Below the pieces are notes generated by a model. The model worked only from the letters and a program-made list of their open reading frames with translations, was not told where the DNA came from and ran no database searches. DNA of 20,901 bases from a virus, in IMG/VR virus record IMGVR_UViG_3300031957_001581, positions 1 to 20,901 of that record, one strand, 5' to 3'. Shown here one piece after another: positions 1-8,555 of the stretch. The position numbers were made by a program, and so were the translations under genes. The stretch's first letter is position 1, and every line of letters starts with the position of its first letter.

Positions 1-25
1 CATAACCACTGATTAAATTTACGTA

Positions 26-502
26 ATGACTACTGAGAAACCTAAAAAGATAGGGCAACCTACTAAGTATCAAGAAACCTTCCCAGAATTGCTCTTGGCG
101 ATGGCGGCCGACGGTATGTCGGACTGCCAAATCGCAAGAAAGCTGGGTGTAGGGCGAACTACGCTCAATAATTGGGCAAACGACGACACTAAACCGGAAT
201 TTAAGGCTGCTTGGGAAGACAGGAAAGACTACCGACAGGCATTTTACGAAGACCTAGTCCGAAAAATCATCTCAGGAGAAGAGCAAAACTGCTCCACGGC
301 CAAAAAAGACTTACTTATCAGGACCTTAGTGACTCAATTCCCAGATAGTTGGGCAGATACTCGTAAAACACAGCTTGAAATTACAGATAAAACGAAGCAC
401 ATGTCTGATAAAGAGCTCGAAACTACGATTAACCACAAGATTAAGCAATTGTTAGGTCTGAAACCGGATTTAAAACTGGTAGATGGCGATGAAGCTAAGT
501 GA
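26..502 (+). CDS. Terminase small subunit
   Basis: Probable small terminase (158 aa), the DNA-recognition part of the packaging motor that picks phage DNA and hands it to the large subunit. An N-terminal helix-turn-helix is readable at residues 30-50, with the pattern MSDCQIARKLGVGRTTLNNW, typical of phage small terminases. The rest is helical and charged, fitting the oligomerisation and large-subunit-contact regions. It sits directly before the large terminase and overlaps it by 20 nt, the usual terS-terL arrangement. The ATG has no strong Shine-Dalgarno sequence in the 25 bases visible upstream. The HTH alone could belong to another DNA-binding protein; position decides the call. Confidence 0.85.
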   Translation: MTTEKPKKIGQPTKYQETFPELLLAMAADGMSDCQIARKLGVGRTTLNNWANDDTKPEFKAAWEDRKDYRQAFYEDLVRKIISGEEQNCSTAKKDLLIRTLVTQFPDSWADTRKTQLEITDKTKHMSDKELETTINHKIKQLLGLKPDLKLVDGDEAK

Positions 503-1997
503 TATAGAAGCTGTAGATTTCTCCAAACTGACTAGGAAGGAGAAACTAGACCTACTTAGCTCACTTACTGAGCTATCTGAGCGGGTCACTTTTAATAAGC
601 TGGCTCAGATGTATCCCCAAGAAGGACCATTCTCTAGAGACAAGTACTCTAAGCAGATGGACTTCTTCTCAACGGGACTCAAGTTTAGACAAAGAGCTCT
701 TATGGGTGGTAACCGAGTAGGGAAGACTTTAGGGGGAGGCTGCGAAGCAGCTTACCATCTAACAGGTCTCTACCCCGAATGGTGGACAGGGAGAAAGTTC
801 GACTCTGCCATAAATATGTGGGCTTGCGGTATCAACAATGGACGTGTTAGAGACACCCTCCAGGAAGTGCTCCTAGGACGCTATGGGGAGCTCGGTACGG
901 GCTTAATCCCTAAAGACCTTATCATGGACGTGTCTACCAAACCAGGCGTCCCTAAGGGCGTTTTAGACGTTTGGGTGAAGCATGTGTCAGGACACACATC
1001 ACACTTGATTTTCAAGTCGTATGAAGAAGGTATGGATGCCTATATGGGTACTGCCCAAGATGTTATCTGGTTTGACGAGGAACCGCCAGAAGACATCTAC
1101 TTAGAAAGTTTAATGCGTCTGGCTACAACCAACGGGATACTATACTGTACGTTTACCCCTCTAAACGGGTACTCCAACGTAGTAATGAAGTTCCTAGATG
1201 ATGGTAAGTTCCCAGATAGTGCCAAAATGGAACAAACTGGTAAATATGTTCAGCGGGTGGAGTGGGATGATATCCCTCACTTAAGTGCTGAAACTAAAGC
1301 CGAGTACATGGCAGGTATCATGCCTCATGAGAGAGAATCTCGTTTAAAAGGTATTCCGACGGTAGGGGAAGGTAAAGTTTACCCAGTACCTGAAGATTCT
1401 TTTATTATTGCCCCTATCGATTTAAACCCTAATTGGCCTAGAGCTTATGGTTTGGACGTAGGTTGGAACGTTACTGCTGCAGTTTTCGGAGCGTACGACC
1501 CTAAAACGGATATTTGGTACATTTACGACGAATATTATGCAGAGAAGGAATCTCCTGGGTTTCACGCAGGCAATTTAAGGAAAAAGTCTAAAAAGTGGGT
1601 ACCTGGAGCAATTGACCCTTCAGCGGCAGGTGCAGGTAAGCAAAAAGATGGTTTTGCCTTATTAGACTCATACAGAGATGAGGATCTAGATCTATATCTA
1701 GCCAACAATTCAGTAGAGCTAGGTATTAGGGCAGTCTATGAAAGGCTCTCTTCAGGTAGATTAAAAGTTTTCAGTAATTGCCAGTTTCTCATCAGAGAAT
1801 TTCGCATTTACAGGTATGACCAGAAAGGTCGAATTGTCAAGTCTAATGACCACGCTATGGATGCTTGGCGATACTTGATTATGTCTGGGCTAGATATAGC
1901 CAGATTAGAACCAGATTTAGAAGACGAATTATACGGCTCCAAGTCTAGTGTGTCTAGTTATTATGATATGACTAGAAATTCAACCACAGGATATTGA
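483..1997 (+). CDS. Terminase large subunit (packaging ATPase/nuclease)
   Basis: Motor of DNA packaging: an N-terminal ATPase pumps DNA into the procapsid and a C-terminal RNase H-like nuclease cuts it. At 504 aa it is close to P22 gp2 (499 aa). Visible motifs: Walker A GGNRVGKT at 75-82; Walker B VIWFDEE at 194-200 with the catalytic Glu; a coupling motif TFTPLNG at 223-229; nuclease acidic residues at D325 (GLDVGWN), D378 (IDPSA) and D456/D460 (NDHAMDAWRY). All key residues are present, so the enzyme looks intact. The start lies inside the terS reading frame; ATGs at 483 and 489 (M-A-M) are both possible, and neither has a strong ribosome-binding site, which suggests translational coupling to terS. 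Confidence 0.97.
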   Translation: MAMKLSDIEAVDFSKLTRKEKLDLLSSLTELSERVTFNKLAQMYPQEGPFSRDKYSKQMDFFSTGLKFRQRALMGGNRVGKTLGGGCEAAYHLTGLYPEWWTGRKFDSAINMWACGINNGRVRDTLQEVLLGRYGELGTGLIPKDLIMDVSTKPGVPKGVLDVWVKHVSGHTSHLIFKSYEEGMDAYMGTAQDVIWFDEEPPEDIYLESLMRLATTNGILYCTFTPLNGYSNVVMKFLDDGKFPDSAKMEQTGKYVQRVEWDDIPHLSAETKAEYMAGIMPHERESRLKGIPTVGEGKVYPVPEDSFIIAPIDLNPNWPRAYGLDVGWNVTAAVFGAYDPKTDIWYIYDEYYAEKESPGFHAGNLRKKSKKWVPGAIDPSAAGAGKQKDGFALLDSYRDEDLDLYLANNSVELGIRAVYERLSSGRLKVFSNCQFLIREFRIYRYDQKGRIVKSNDHAMDAWRYLIMSGLDIARLEPDLEDELYGSKSSVSSYYDMTRNSTTGY

Positions 1998-1998
1998 A

Positions 1999-3960
1999 AT
2001 GTCTTTAAAACAGATTCAAAAGTTTATAGCTTCTCCTAATATAGCAGAATTGCTTTCTGAGGAAAGGTTAGCTTATGTTAGCTCTGAAGTTATTTCAGGG
2101 TTTGAAGCAGATAAAGCCAGCATGTCTGATTGGTTAAATAATGCAGACGAGATAATGCGTTTAGCTAATCTACCTAAAGAACAAAAGCACTGGCCTTGGC
2201 CAAATGCCTCTAACATTAAATACCCACTCTTAACGATGGCTATTATTCAGTTTGGGGCTAGAACTCTACCTGAATTTGCCAGAAATGGAGATATTGTTAA
2301 GCATAGGACTATAGGTCGAGACTTAACTGGTTTAAAGTCTAGGAAAGGTCGTCGAATTGCTGAATATCTGAATTATAAACTTATGGATGAGTCGTCTATT
2401 TGGTGGAATGAGCACGATAAACTACTTCATGTAGTATCTGCCATAGGTACAGCGTTTACTAAGTCTTGTTATAATCCGTTAACGGGCCAAATAGAGAGCA
2501 AACTTCTTAACTATAGGGACATTATAGTAAATAACAGCATAAGCTGTCTAGAAGAAGCCCCTAGAATTAGTCATAGGGTGGCTTTAACCGAGAATGATAT
2601 AGTTCAAGGCATTAGAGCTGGCTTTTATACAGACTTAGACCCAATTTTACTAAGACCTAGCGATGAATTTGCTGAAATTGAGATAGAACTGATAGAACAG
2701 CACTGCTGGCTAGATTTGGACGAAGACGGCTACAAAGAACCTTATATTGTCTTAATGCATATCGATTCTAACTCTATTTTAAGAATTACAGCTAATTTTG
2801 ACGAAGCAGATGTTATTTTAAATAGTAAAGACCAGATCGTCCGGATAAATAAGAAGCATTACTTCACAGATTACCACTTCTTACCTAATCCAGACGGTTC
2901 TTTCTACTCTAATGGCTTCGGTACATTACTTCTATCTCTCAACGACACAGCTAATACAATTCTTAACCAGTTAGTAGATGCTGGGACTTTAGCTAACACA
3001 CAAGGAGGGTTTATAGGTAAAGGATTGAGAATTAGGAAAGAGAAACTAAATATAGCACCTGGTGAGTGGGTTACAGCAGAAGCTTCTGGTGGTAGAAAGA
3101 TATCTGAAGAGGTATTTCCTCTTACATACAAGGAACCTTCTTCCGTATTATTCCAACTTTTAGGGATGATTATCAATGCTACCAGAGAGCTTACCTCTAC
3201 TACTGAGGTTATGACTGGTAACGTAGAAACCCAAAATACGTCTCCAAATACCTTAGCTCAGACAATTCAGCAAGGCATGACCGTCTATTTAGCTATCCAA
3301 AGACGTATCTTTGCAGGCTTAAAGAAGGAATTAGGGCACATTTACAAACTTTACAGTAAATACATAGACCCTCAAGAGTATATTACTGTCTTAGACCTGT
3401 CGGAGCAGGAAATGATGGAAGTCTTTGCTAATGGATATGGTCAGATTGCAGATTTTGACTTAGCGTCTGCTGATGTGGTACCTGTTGCAGACCAAAACTC
3501 ATCTACTGAACTACAAAGAGCTTTAAAAGCACAAGGCTTGATGAATATGGCAGTTGCAGCAGCTCCAATATTTAATATGCAGGAAGTAGTCAAAGAGGTC
3601 TTAATATCTCAAGGGTTCACTGAGCCTGAAAGATTCTTAGCTCCTCCTCAACAAGGCCCTAACTTAGAAGAAATTAAACTTCAGTCTGAAATCGCAGATA
3701 GGTCTGCTAAGACTCAAGTCGAAGAAAGAAAATTACAATTAGAAGCTGAACGGGTGAAGACTGAACGTCTTAAAGCTGAAGCTACTGCTATAAAAGCTCT
3801 AGCCGATGCTGAGGCTGTAGAAGTTGGAACTCAATTAGACCAATATCAACTCCAGGTAGATAATATGTTTCGTACTATCGAAGTTGGAGACAAATCTAGA
3901 GAGATAGATAGTAAGGTAGCAGCTAATGCAGCAAAATCAGCAGGAACCCCTAAATCTTGA
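1999..3960 (+). CDS. Portal protein
   Basis: Probable portal (653 aa), the ring at one capsid vertex through which DNA enters and leaves. It follows the large terminase by one base, with AGGA about 8 nt before the ATG. The region around residues 65-77 (WPWPNASNIKYPL) is a pattern I associate with P22-type portals of podophages, and the central part is mixed alpha/beta as in portal wings. Residues about 556-625 are rich in Lys, Glu, Gln and Ala with long helix propensity, consistent with a C-terminal helical barrel. P22 gp1 is longer (725 aa). The tail ends in a low-complexity AANAAKSAGTPKS segment that overlaps the next gene. Confidence 0.9.
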   Translation: MSLKQIQKFIASPNIAELLSEERLAYVSSEVISGFEADKASMSDWLNNADEIMRLANLPKEQKHWPWPNASNIKYPLLTMAIIQFGARTLPEFARNGDIVKHRTIGRDLTGLKSRKGRRIAEYLNYKLMDESSIWWNEHDKLLHVVSAIGTAFTKSCYNPLTGQIESKLLNYRDIIVNNSISCLEEAPRISHRVALTENDIVQGIRAGFYTDLDPILLRPSDEFAEIEIELIEQHCWLDLDEDGYKEPYIVLMHIDSNSILRITANFDEADVILNSKDQIVRINKKHYFTDYHFLPNPDGSFYSNGFGTLLLSLNDTANTILNQLVDAGTLANTQGGFIGKGLRIRKEKLNIAPGEWVTAEASGGRKISEEVFPLTYKEPSSVLFQLLGMIINATRELTSTTEVMTGNVETQNTSPNTLAQTIQQGMTVYLAIQRRIFAGLKKELGHIYKLYSKYIDPQEYITVLDLSEQEMMEVFANGYGQIADFDLASADVVPVADQNSSTELQRALKAQGLMNMAVAAAPIFNMQEVVKEVLISQGFTEPERFLAPPQQGPNLEEIKLQSEIADRSAKTQVEERKLQLEAERVKTERLKAEATAIKALADAEAVEVGTQLDQYQLQVDNMFRTIEVGDKSREIDSKVAANAAKSAGTPKS

Positions 3961-4198
3961 GAGATTAGATAGGTGGTTAAACGATACAGATACTAAGGTC
4001 ATTTTAACAGCGTTCAACTTAGCGAAAGCTGACATAGTTCAACTGTTGTTAGTAGAGAGCGATAACATACAAGATCCATATTTAGATAGAAGAGTCAACC
4101 ACTACAGTGGATCACTAAGAACGATTCAACAGCTATTGGATAAACAAGAATTAATAAGTTTGTTAGAAGACCATAATTTATTAACTAGAGAGGTATAA
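3926..4198 (+). CDS. Hypothetical protein between portal and co-chaperonin
   Basis: Small 90-aa protein that I do not recognise. It starts within the last 35 nt of the portal gene, with AAGG roughly 10 nt before the ATG, and its stop codon directly abuts the ATG of the GroES-like gene, so both junctions suggest coupled translation. It is predicted mostly helical with two leucine-rich stretches (around residues 29-45 and 67-85), no cysteines, no membrane segment and no signal peptide. The tight packing in the head operon implies a role in assembly, perhaps a small partner of the portal or of the co-chaperonin. This is inference from position only. Confidence 0.75.
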   Translation: MQQNQQEPLNLERLDRWLNDTDTKVILTAFNLAKADIVQLLLVESDNIQDPYLDRRVNHYSGSLRTIQQLLDKQELISLLEDHNLLTREV

Positions 4199-4552
4199 AT
4201 GGCAGTTGCGTTAGGAACACATTTAATAGTAGAAGTCCCAAAATTATCTAAGAAGTCTAAGGGGGGAATTATTCTCTCTGAAGACACATTAAACAGAGAA
4301 ACCCAAGCATTAAATGTAGGTAAGATTAAATCAATGGGGGAACATTGTTTCTCTAATTACCAAATTAAACCTAATGTTGGCGATTTAGTATTCTTTATTG
4401 CCTATGCTGGAGACAGAATTCCTACTACAAAAGACCATAACATAAGACTGATTTATGATGAACATTGTAGGGGAATAGTAGAACCTGGGGATTTGGACGG
4501 TATGGAAATCGATTTTGAACAGGACTTAGAGAAATTAGCTGCTAAATCATAA
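4199..4552 (+). CDS. GroES-like (Cpn10) co-chaperonin
   Basis: Protein of 117 aa resembling the GroES/Cpn10 family, the lid that caps GroEL during folding. Matches to GroES in order: an N-terminal strand with LIVEVPK; the mobile-loop motif GGIIL at 22-26 (GGIVL in bacterial GroES, the hydrophobic tripeptide that docks on GroEL); a VGKI strand at 40-43; VGDLVFF at 60-66 (compare VGDIVIF); and IRLIYDEHCRGIVE at 82-95, matching the final GroES strands. About 22 extra C-terminal residues are acidic. E. coli GroES is 97 aa and phage T4 gp31, which replaces GroES for capsid folding, is 111 aa. Its place directly upstream of scaffold and coat suggests the same job. GAGG lies 6 nt before the ATG. Confidence 0.85.
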   Translation: MAVALGTHLIVEVPKLSKKSKGGIILSEDTLNRETQALNVGKIKSMGEHCFSNYQIKPNVGDLVFFIAYAGDRIPTTKDHNIRLIYDEHCRGIVEPGDLDGMEIDFEQDLEKLAAKS

Positions 4553-4568
4553 TATACAGAGAGGAAAT

Positions 4569-5438
4569 ATGTCATTAGAAGAGTTAAAAGCAAAACTTCC
4601 AGATGAGCCTGAGATAGCTCCTATTGTCGAGGAACCCTCAATAGTTGAGTCTAGTACCGAACTTACTGAAGAAGAACAAAAAGCTATGGAGCAGGGATGG
4701 AGACCAAAAGACCAGTATTCGGGTCCTGAAGAAGATTGGGTAGATGCTCATACTTATTTAGGTCGAGGTACATTCTTAAAGCAGATTAAATCTCTTAAGA
4801 GTGAGGTTGAAGAACAAAAAAGGACCATGGAATTATATGGTGAGCATTATAAACGAATGGAAAAGCTCATATATGATAAGGCTAAAAGAGAAATCGAAGA
4901 ATCTATGCGGGCTGCTAGGGCTACTGGCAATTTCGATGCCTACGAAGAAGCTCAAAAGAACTTACAAGAATTAAAACCTATATCTGAGCAACCGCAAAAT
5001 CCTGCAGATAATCCGGCTGTTAAGAAGTTTATTGCGGAAAATGCTTGGTATACAAATCCTATTACAGATGAAGATTTCGAACTTAAAGCTATAGCTATGG
5101 CTCACGATGCTAAATATAGCAGAGATAATCCTAACGCCACTATCGAGGAAGTAGTAGCATATGTAGAAAAGAAAATTCAAGAGAAAAAGCGAGGATATAT
5201 GACTAATAGCAATAGAGAATCGGCTCCTCCAGCCACTTTGACTGGTTCAGCTAAAGCTGCAGCTCCAAAAACTAATCCTAACTTACCACATCCAGAATGG
5301 AATAAACTGAGCGATTTCCAAAAAGAAGTGGTTAAGAAGATGACAGATTCGAAATTTGGCGTTAAAGGCTATAAAGAGAACCCAGCTGAAGGCGTCAAAA
5401 AGTACATTGAAGAGCTGAAAAAACTAGGTGCTATTTAA
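4569..5438 (+). CDS. Scaffolding-like head assembly protein
   Basis: Protein of 289 aa with scaffold features; it would template procapsid assembly and leave before or during packaging. The first 40 residues are strongly acidic. GWRPKDQY...EEDWVDA at 43-60 is a motif I know from many phage scaffold-like proteins. Residues 68-136 are a charged helical or coiled-coil segment. The C-terminus (about 243-289) is a lysine-rich helical tail, as in P22 gp8 (303 aa) where the basic end binds coat. A Pro/Ala linker lies near 219-240. GAGAGG stands just upstream of the ATG. No protease gene is seen nearby, so scaffold removal without cleavage, as in P22, is plausible but unproven. Confidence 0.8.
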   Translation: MSLEELKAKLPDEPEIAPIVEEPSIVESSTELTEEEQKAMEQGWRPKDQYSGPEEDWVDAHTYLGRGTFLKQIKSLKSEVEEQKRTMELYGEHYKRMEKLIYDKAKREIEESMRAARATGNFDAYEEAQKNLQELKPISEQPQNPADNPAVKKFIAENAWYTNPITDEDFELKAIAMAHDAKYSRDNPNATIEEVVAYVEKKIQEKKRGYMTNSNRESAPPATLTGSAKAAAPKTNPNLPHPEWNKLSDFQKEVVKKMTDSKFGVKGYKENPAEGVKKYIEELKKLGAI

Positions 5439-5477
5439 TTAACAATACTTTAGAGAAATCACTAAGAGGTATAAAAC

Positions 5478-5939
5478 ATGACAGACTCAACGCAAAATTC
5501 TAAACCTGAGAATAAGGCGACAGAACCTGCTAGAAAGAGGCGACCAGATTACCAACGTGGCCTATTGCATATTCCGCAAGACAGACTTCCAAGTAATCGA
5601 CATCATAGATTTATACACTATCGGGGCGAAGATATGGCCAGAGCTAGATCTCTAGGTTATGAGCCAGTGTCTTTGAAAAATCCCGACTATAAGAGTTTAA
5701 TGTCTTTCATTGGTGACGGCGTTGCTGCTGATGGCCATATGAGAGAGGGTGATTATATCGTTATTACTAAAGGTCAAAGCAAACTTATCCTAGTGGAATG
5801 CCCATTAGAGCTCTGGGAACAAGCTAAGAAGGAAAAAGTTGCTACGACTAATGAGTTAGAATCTCGATATAACAAAAAACAAGGTCAAGGGTTTAAGGAC
5901 TCTAGTCTGACACAACAGACAGATACTAAACCTATATAA
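5478..5939 (+). CDS. Hypothetical protein in head operon
   Basis: Protein of 153 aa that I do not recognise by function. AAGAGG precedes the ATG by about 8 nt. The first 40 residues are polar and basic (RKRRPDYQRG at 20-29) and look disordered. A middle part (about 45-120) contains HHRFIHYRGEDMARARSLGY followed by a compact alpha/beta-like stretch with EGDYIVITKGQSKLILVECP. The C-terminus is Lys/Gln/Thr-rich and again low in structure. Lying between scaffold and the capsid-associated protein, it is probably a minor head component or assembly factor. The basic arm could touch DNA or coat; that is inference. Confidence 0.75.
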   Translation: MTDSTQNSKPENKATEPARKRRPDYQRGLLHIPQDRLPSNRHHRFIHYRGEDMARARSLGYEPVSLKNPDYKSLMSFIGDGVAADGHMREGDYIVITKGQSKLILVECPLELWEQAKKEKVATTNELESRYNKKQGQGFKDSSLTQQTDTKPI

Positions 5940-5966
5940 TTCAATTTACATTGAGGATACTATAAT

Positions 5967-6584
5967 ATGGCTGGTTTCGGCTTACGTCCTGTTAGAATGC
6001 GTGGTGGACGCAACTATGAAGGCGGTACAAAAAAATATTATATTACTGGGACACACGAAGCTATTGGGATTGGTTCCCCAGTAGTGAAAACTGGTGATAT
6101 GAACTCTTCTGTTATCAAAACAGGCTTATCTACATATGATATTGGTACTTTACATAATGTTACTGGTGATGCTGCCTCCGTTGTTGGTGATGGGTTTCCT
6201 TTAACTGGTGTGGTAGTCAGTATCGAACCTATCATGTCAGATTTAAGTTTGACTTATGTAGCAACTGATGCTACTGCAGTGTTAAACGTATGTGATGATC
6301 CAGATGTCATTTTCGAACTCCAAGCTAGTGCTGCTATCACAGCTGCTAATTCTGTAGGTTTAAATGGCGTTCTATACAATGCTGGTGTTAATACAGGTAG
6401 CGGTATCTCTTCTATTCAATTAGATGCTACTTCTGATACTCCTGCTGCAGATGCTTCAAATCAAGTTTTGATTTTAGGTCCTGCTCGTCGGCCAACATTA
6501 GATTATACAGACAAGCCTGTATTTGAAGTGTTGATTATTAACCATACAGAATCTCAAGCTAATCTTAGCATTGGTATTTCTTAA
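5967..6584 (+). CDS. Capsid-associated structural protein (probable decoration)
   Basis: Protein of 205 aa placed directly before the major capsid gene. It opens with GFGLRPVRMRGGRNYEGGTKKYYI; this FGLRPVR start is one I recall from unnamed structural proteins beside capsid genes in many phages. The remainder is rich in Val, Thr, Ala, Ser and Gly with alternating hydrophobic residues, suggesting a beta-rich fold, and it contains a long low-complexity Ala/Asp/Ser region around 140-160. No enzyme motif is seen. GAGG lies 10 nt before the ATG. A head decoration or capsid-stabilising role is inferred from position and composition. Confidence 0.7.
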   Translation: MAGFGLRPVRMRGGRNYEGGTKKYYITGTHEAIGIGSPVVKTGDMNSSVIKTGLSTYDIGTLHNVTGDAASVVGDGFPLTGVVVSIEPIMSDLSLTYVATDATAVLNVCDDPDVIFELQASAAITAANSVGLNGVLYNAGVNTGSGISSIQLDATSDTPAADASNQVLILGPARRPTLDYTDKPVFEVLIINHTESQANLSIGIS

Positions 6585-6602
6585 ACTTAGGAGTTAATAA
6601 TC

Positions 6603-7511
6603 ATGTCTATAATTAATACCGGTACGTTACCTAAGGACCTACTCCCAACGGTACGTGCTTTCTTCGGAGCTGCCTATAACGACGTACCTGCTCAATGGGC
6701 AGAGATCTTTAAAGATAAGCAAGCTTCTAGTCGAGCTTTCGAAGAAGAAGTCGCTTTAGCAGGTCTTGACCTCCCAGTCATGAAACCTGAAGGCGAGTCT
6801 ATCTCTTACGATGCTCCAACTCAGATGTATGTTAGCCGCATTAACCATAATGCTTATGCTAGTGGTATTATCATCACTCACGAAGCTGTTGAAGATGCTC
6901 AAGTATACAAAGTAGCTACCCATCGAGCAGAAATGCTTGGTCGTTCTTTTGCTCAGCTTAAGAATGTATTAGCTGCTAACGTATTGAACAGAGCATTTAC
7001 CTCTGGCTATACAGGTGGTGATGGCGTAGTTCTCTGCGCTACTTCCCATGCTGATGCTAACGGTGTAGCAGTTTCTAACCGTATGGCTGTAGATGCTCCT
7101 CTTTCTGAGGCTTCTTTAGAGCAATCTTGGTTAGACATCCGTGCTATGAAGGATAATAGGGGCCTTAGAGCTCTTTTGAATCCTAAAAAGCTTATCGTTC
7201 CAAATAACTTAAAATTTGAAGCTGATAGACTTTTAAATTCTATGGGCCGTCCAGGTACTGCAGATAACGACAAGAATACTCTTTCTGGGATGTTCTCTGA
7301 AGGTGTGGCTGTTCTTGACTATCTGACTGATACCAATGCTTGGTTCGTTCTTACGGATTCTCCAAATGGTTTAGTACACTATGAAAGAGAAGCTCCAAAA
7401 GTTATGGATCACGTAGAATTCGACTCTATGAACATGAAATTCGCTATGTATACTCGTTATAGCTTCGGCTGGAACGACTATCGTGGAGTTTACGGTTCAG
7501 ACGGCGAATAA
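6603..7511 (+). CDS. Major capsid protein
   Basis: Probable major coat subunit (302 aa), building the icosahedral shell. The order fits an HK97-like fold: an N-terminal arm with FFGAAYNDVPAQWAEIF at 20-36, an extended E-loop-like part (about 43-75), a long spine helix (about 93-130), then the P-domain and A-domain with GDGVVLCATSHA at 139-150 and NPKKLIVPNNLKFEADRLL about 55 residues later. SHA and P-N-x-L patterns of this kind occur in Mu-like and related capsid families. It is far shorter than P22 coat (430 aa), so an extra surface domain like the P22 I-domain is probably absent. AGGAG lies just upstream of the ATG. Codon choice looks more selective than in the flanking genes, as expected for a highly expressed protein. 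Confidence 0.9.
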   Translation: MSIINTGTLPKDLLPTVRAFFGAAYNDVPAQWAEIFKDKQASSRAFEEEVALAGLDLPVMKPEGESISYDAPTQMYVSRINHNAYASGIIITHEAVEDAQVYKVATHRAEMLGRSFAQLKNVLAANVLNRAFTSGYTGGDGVVLCATSHADANGVAVSNRMAVDAPLSEASLEQSWLDIRAMKDNRGLRALLNPKKLIVPNNLKFEADRLLNSMGRPGTADNDKNTLSGMFSEGVAVLDYLTDTNAWFVLTDSPNGLVHYEREAPKVMDHVEFDSMNMKFAMYTRYSFGWNDYRGVYGSDGE

Positions 7512-7537
7512 CCTTCACTCAAACTAAGTAGTGTTTT

Positions 7538-7581
7538 CCCTAAGGCTGGCCTATAGTCAGCTGGAGGGACCGTACTACGGT
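7538..7581 (+). promoter_or_regulatory. Two adjacent RNA hairpins downstream of the capsid gene
   Basis: Within the 90-base gap after the coat gene, 7538-7568 folds as CCCT/AGGG plus GGCTG/CAGCT around a 2x2 internal loop and a 9-nt loop. Immediately after it, 7569-7581 folds as ACCGT-ACT-ACGGT. Neither is followed by a T-run, so this is not a classic intrinsic terminator. It may be an RNA-stability or processing element, or an attenuator, at the 3' end of the capsid message. It stands just before the AGGAG (7587-7591) of the next gene. Confidence 0.5.
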
Positions 7582-7601
7582 TACTTAGGAGATTTAAATA
7601 A

Positions 7602-8555
7602 ATGGGTATGTCAAATTTCCCAAATGGCTTTCTGGGTGGTGTGGTTGTAAGAGGTATGCCTCTTCTTCAATTACATCCTGGTAAAGTCGTATGGGTAAAC
7701 AATTCAAGCGTAAAAGCTGACGGTGCAATTGCAGGTAGTGATAGTAATAGCGGGGATATGAGACACCCCTTAGCTACTATTGATGCCGCTATTGGTAAGT
7801 GTGTAGCGGGTAGGGGCGATATTATCGCTGTTATGCCTGGCCATTCAGAAAACCTGACAGCTTCGAACGTTATTACAGCTGACGTGGCAGGTGTTGCTAT
7901 TGTGGGCTTGGGTGTTGGATCTCTAATGCCTAAATTACAATACGACCATGCTAGTGCTTTAGTGACAGTGTCTGCGGATAACGTATCACTAGTTAACTTG
8001 CGCTTTACTGCATCTGTTACAGCTGTTGTAAATGCTGTTAGTGTAGCTGATGGTGCTGACCACTGTACAATCTCTGGCTGCGTTTTTGACGTAGACTTAG
8101 AAGGTACTGATGAGTTCAATGATGCTATTCAGCTAAATGATGCTAGTAATCAAGCCGTCATCGAAGGTAACACTATCGATATGGGTATTGCTGGTGCTGT
8201 TTCTGCTATTGCGTTTGTTAAAGATACAGATAAAACAGTAGTTAGAAAGAATGTTATCAGGGGAGACTACTCTACTGCTAATATTAGAGGTGCTACCACA
8301 TTATCTACTAGACTTCTAATTGAGAATAACTTATTAGAAAATGGTATAGGTGGCAACTTAGGTACAGAACCTGCTATCGAGCTTCTAACAGGTACTACGG
8401 GTACTATTAGACGGAACGATATCGTCTGTAACTTAGCAACTAAAGCAGCTGCAATTGTAGCTGATACAGCTTTATTGTTTGAAAATTACTACAATGAAGA
8501 TATCAGCAGCGCGGCTACTGGCGGTATTATAGGTACAGCTTCAGCTGACGATTAA
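7602..8555 (+). CDS. Beta-helix (pectate-lyase-like fold) structural protein
   Basis: Protein of 317 aa with the look of a right-handed parallel beta-helix. After a short N-terminal part, residues 44-72 read as a GSDSNSG segment followed by HPLATIDAAIGKC, and VMPGHSE follows at 77-83. From about 88 to 290 there are repeating short strands and turns such as VSLVNLRF, CTISGCVFD, AVIEGNTI, TVVRKNVI, LLIENNLL and GTIRRNDI. This N-terminal pattern is familiar from virion-associated proteins encoded next to capsid genes. No catalytic polysaccharide-lyase residues can be assigned, so a capsid surface or fibre-like role is more likely than an enzyme. AGGAG at 7587-7591 with a 10-nt spacer favours the ATG at 7602 over 7608. 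Confidence 0.75.
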   Translation: MGMSNFPNGFLGGVVVRGMPLLQLHPGKVVWVNNSSVKADGAIAGSDSNSGDMRHPLATIDAAIGKCVAGRGDIIAVMPGHSENLTASNVITADVAGVAIVGLGVGSLMPKLQYDHASALVTVSADNVSLVNLRFTASVTAVVNAVSVADGADHCTISGCVFDVDLEGTDEFNDAIQLNDASNQAVIEGNTIDMGIAGAVSAIAFVKDTDKTVVRKNVIRGDYSTANIRGATTLSTRLLIENNLLENGIGGNLGTEPAIELLTGTTGTIRRNDIVCNLATKAAAIVADTALLFENYYNEDISSAATGGIIGTASADD

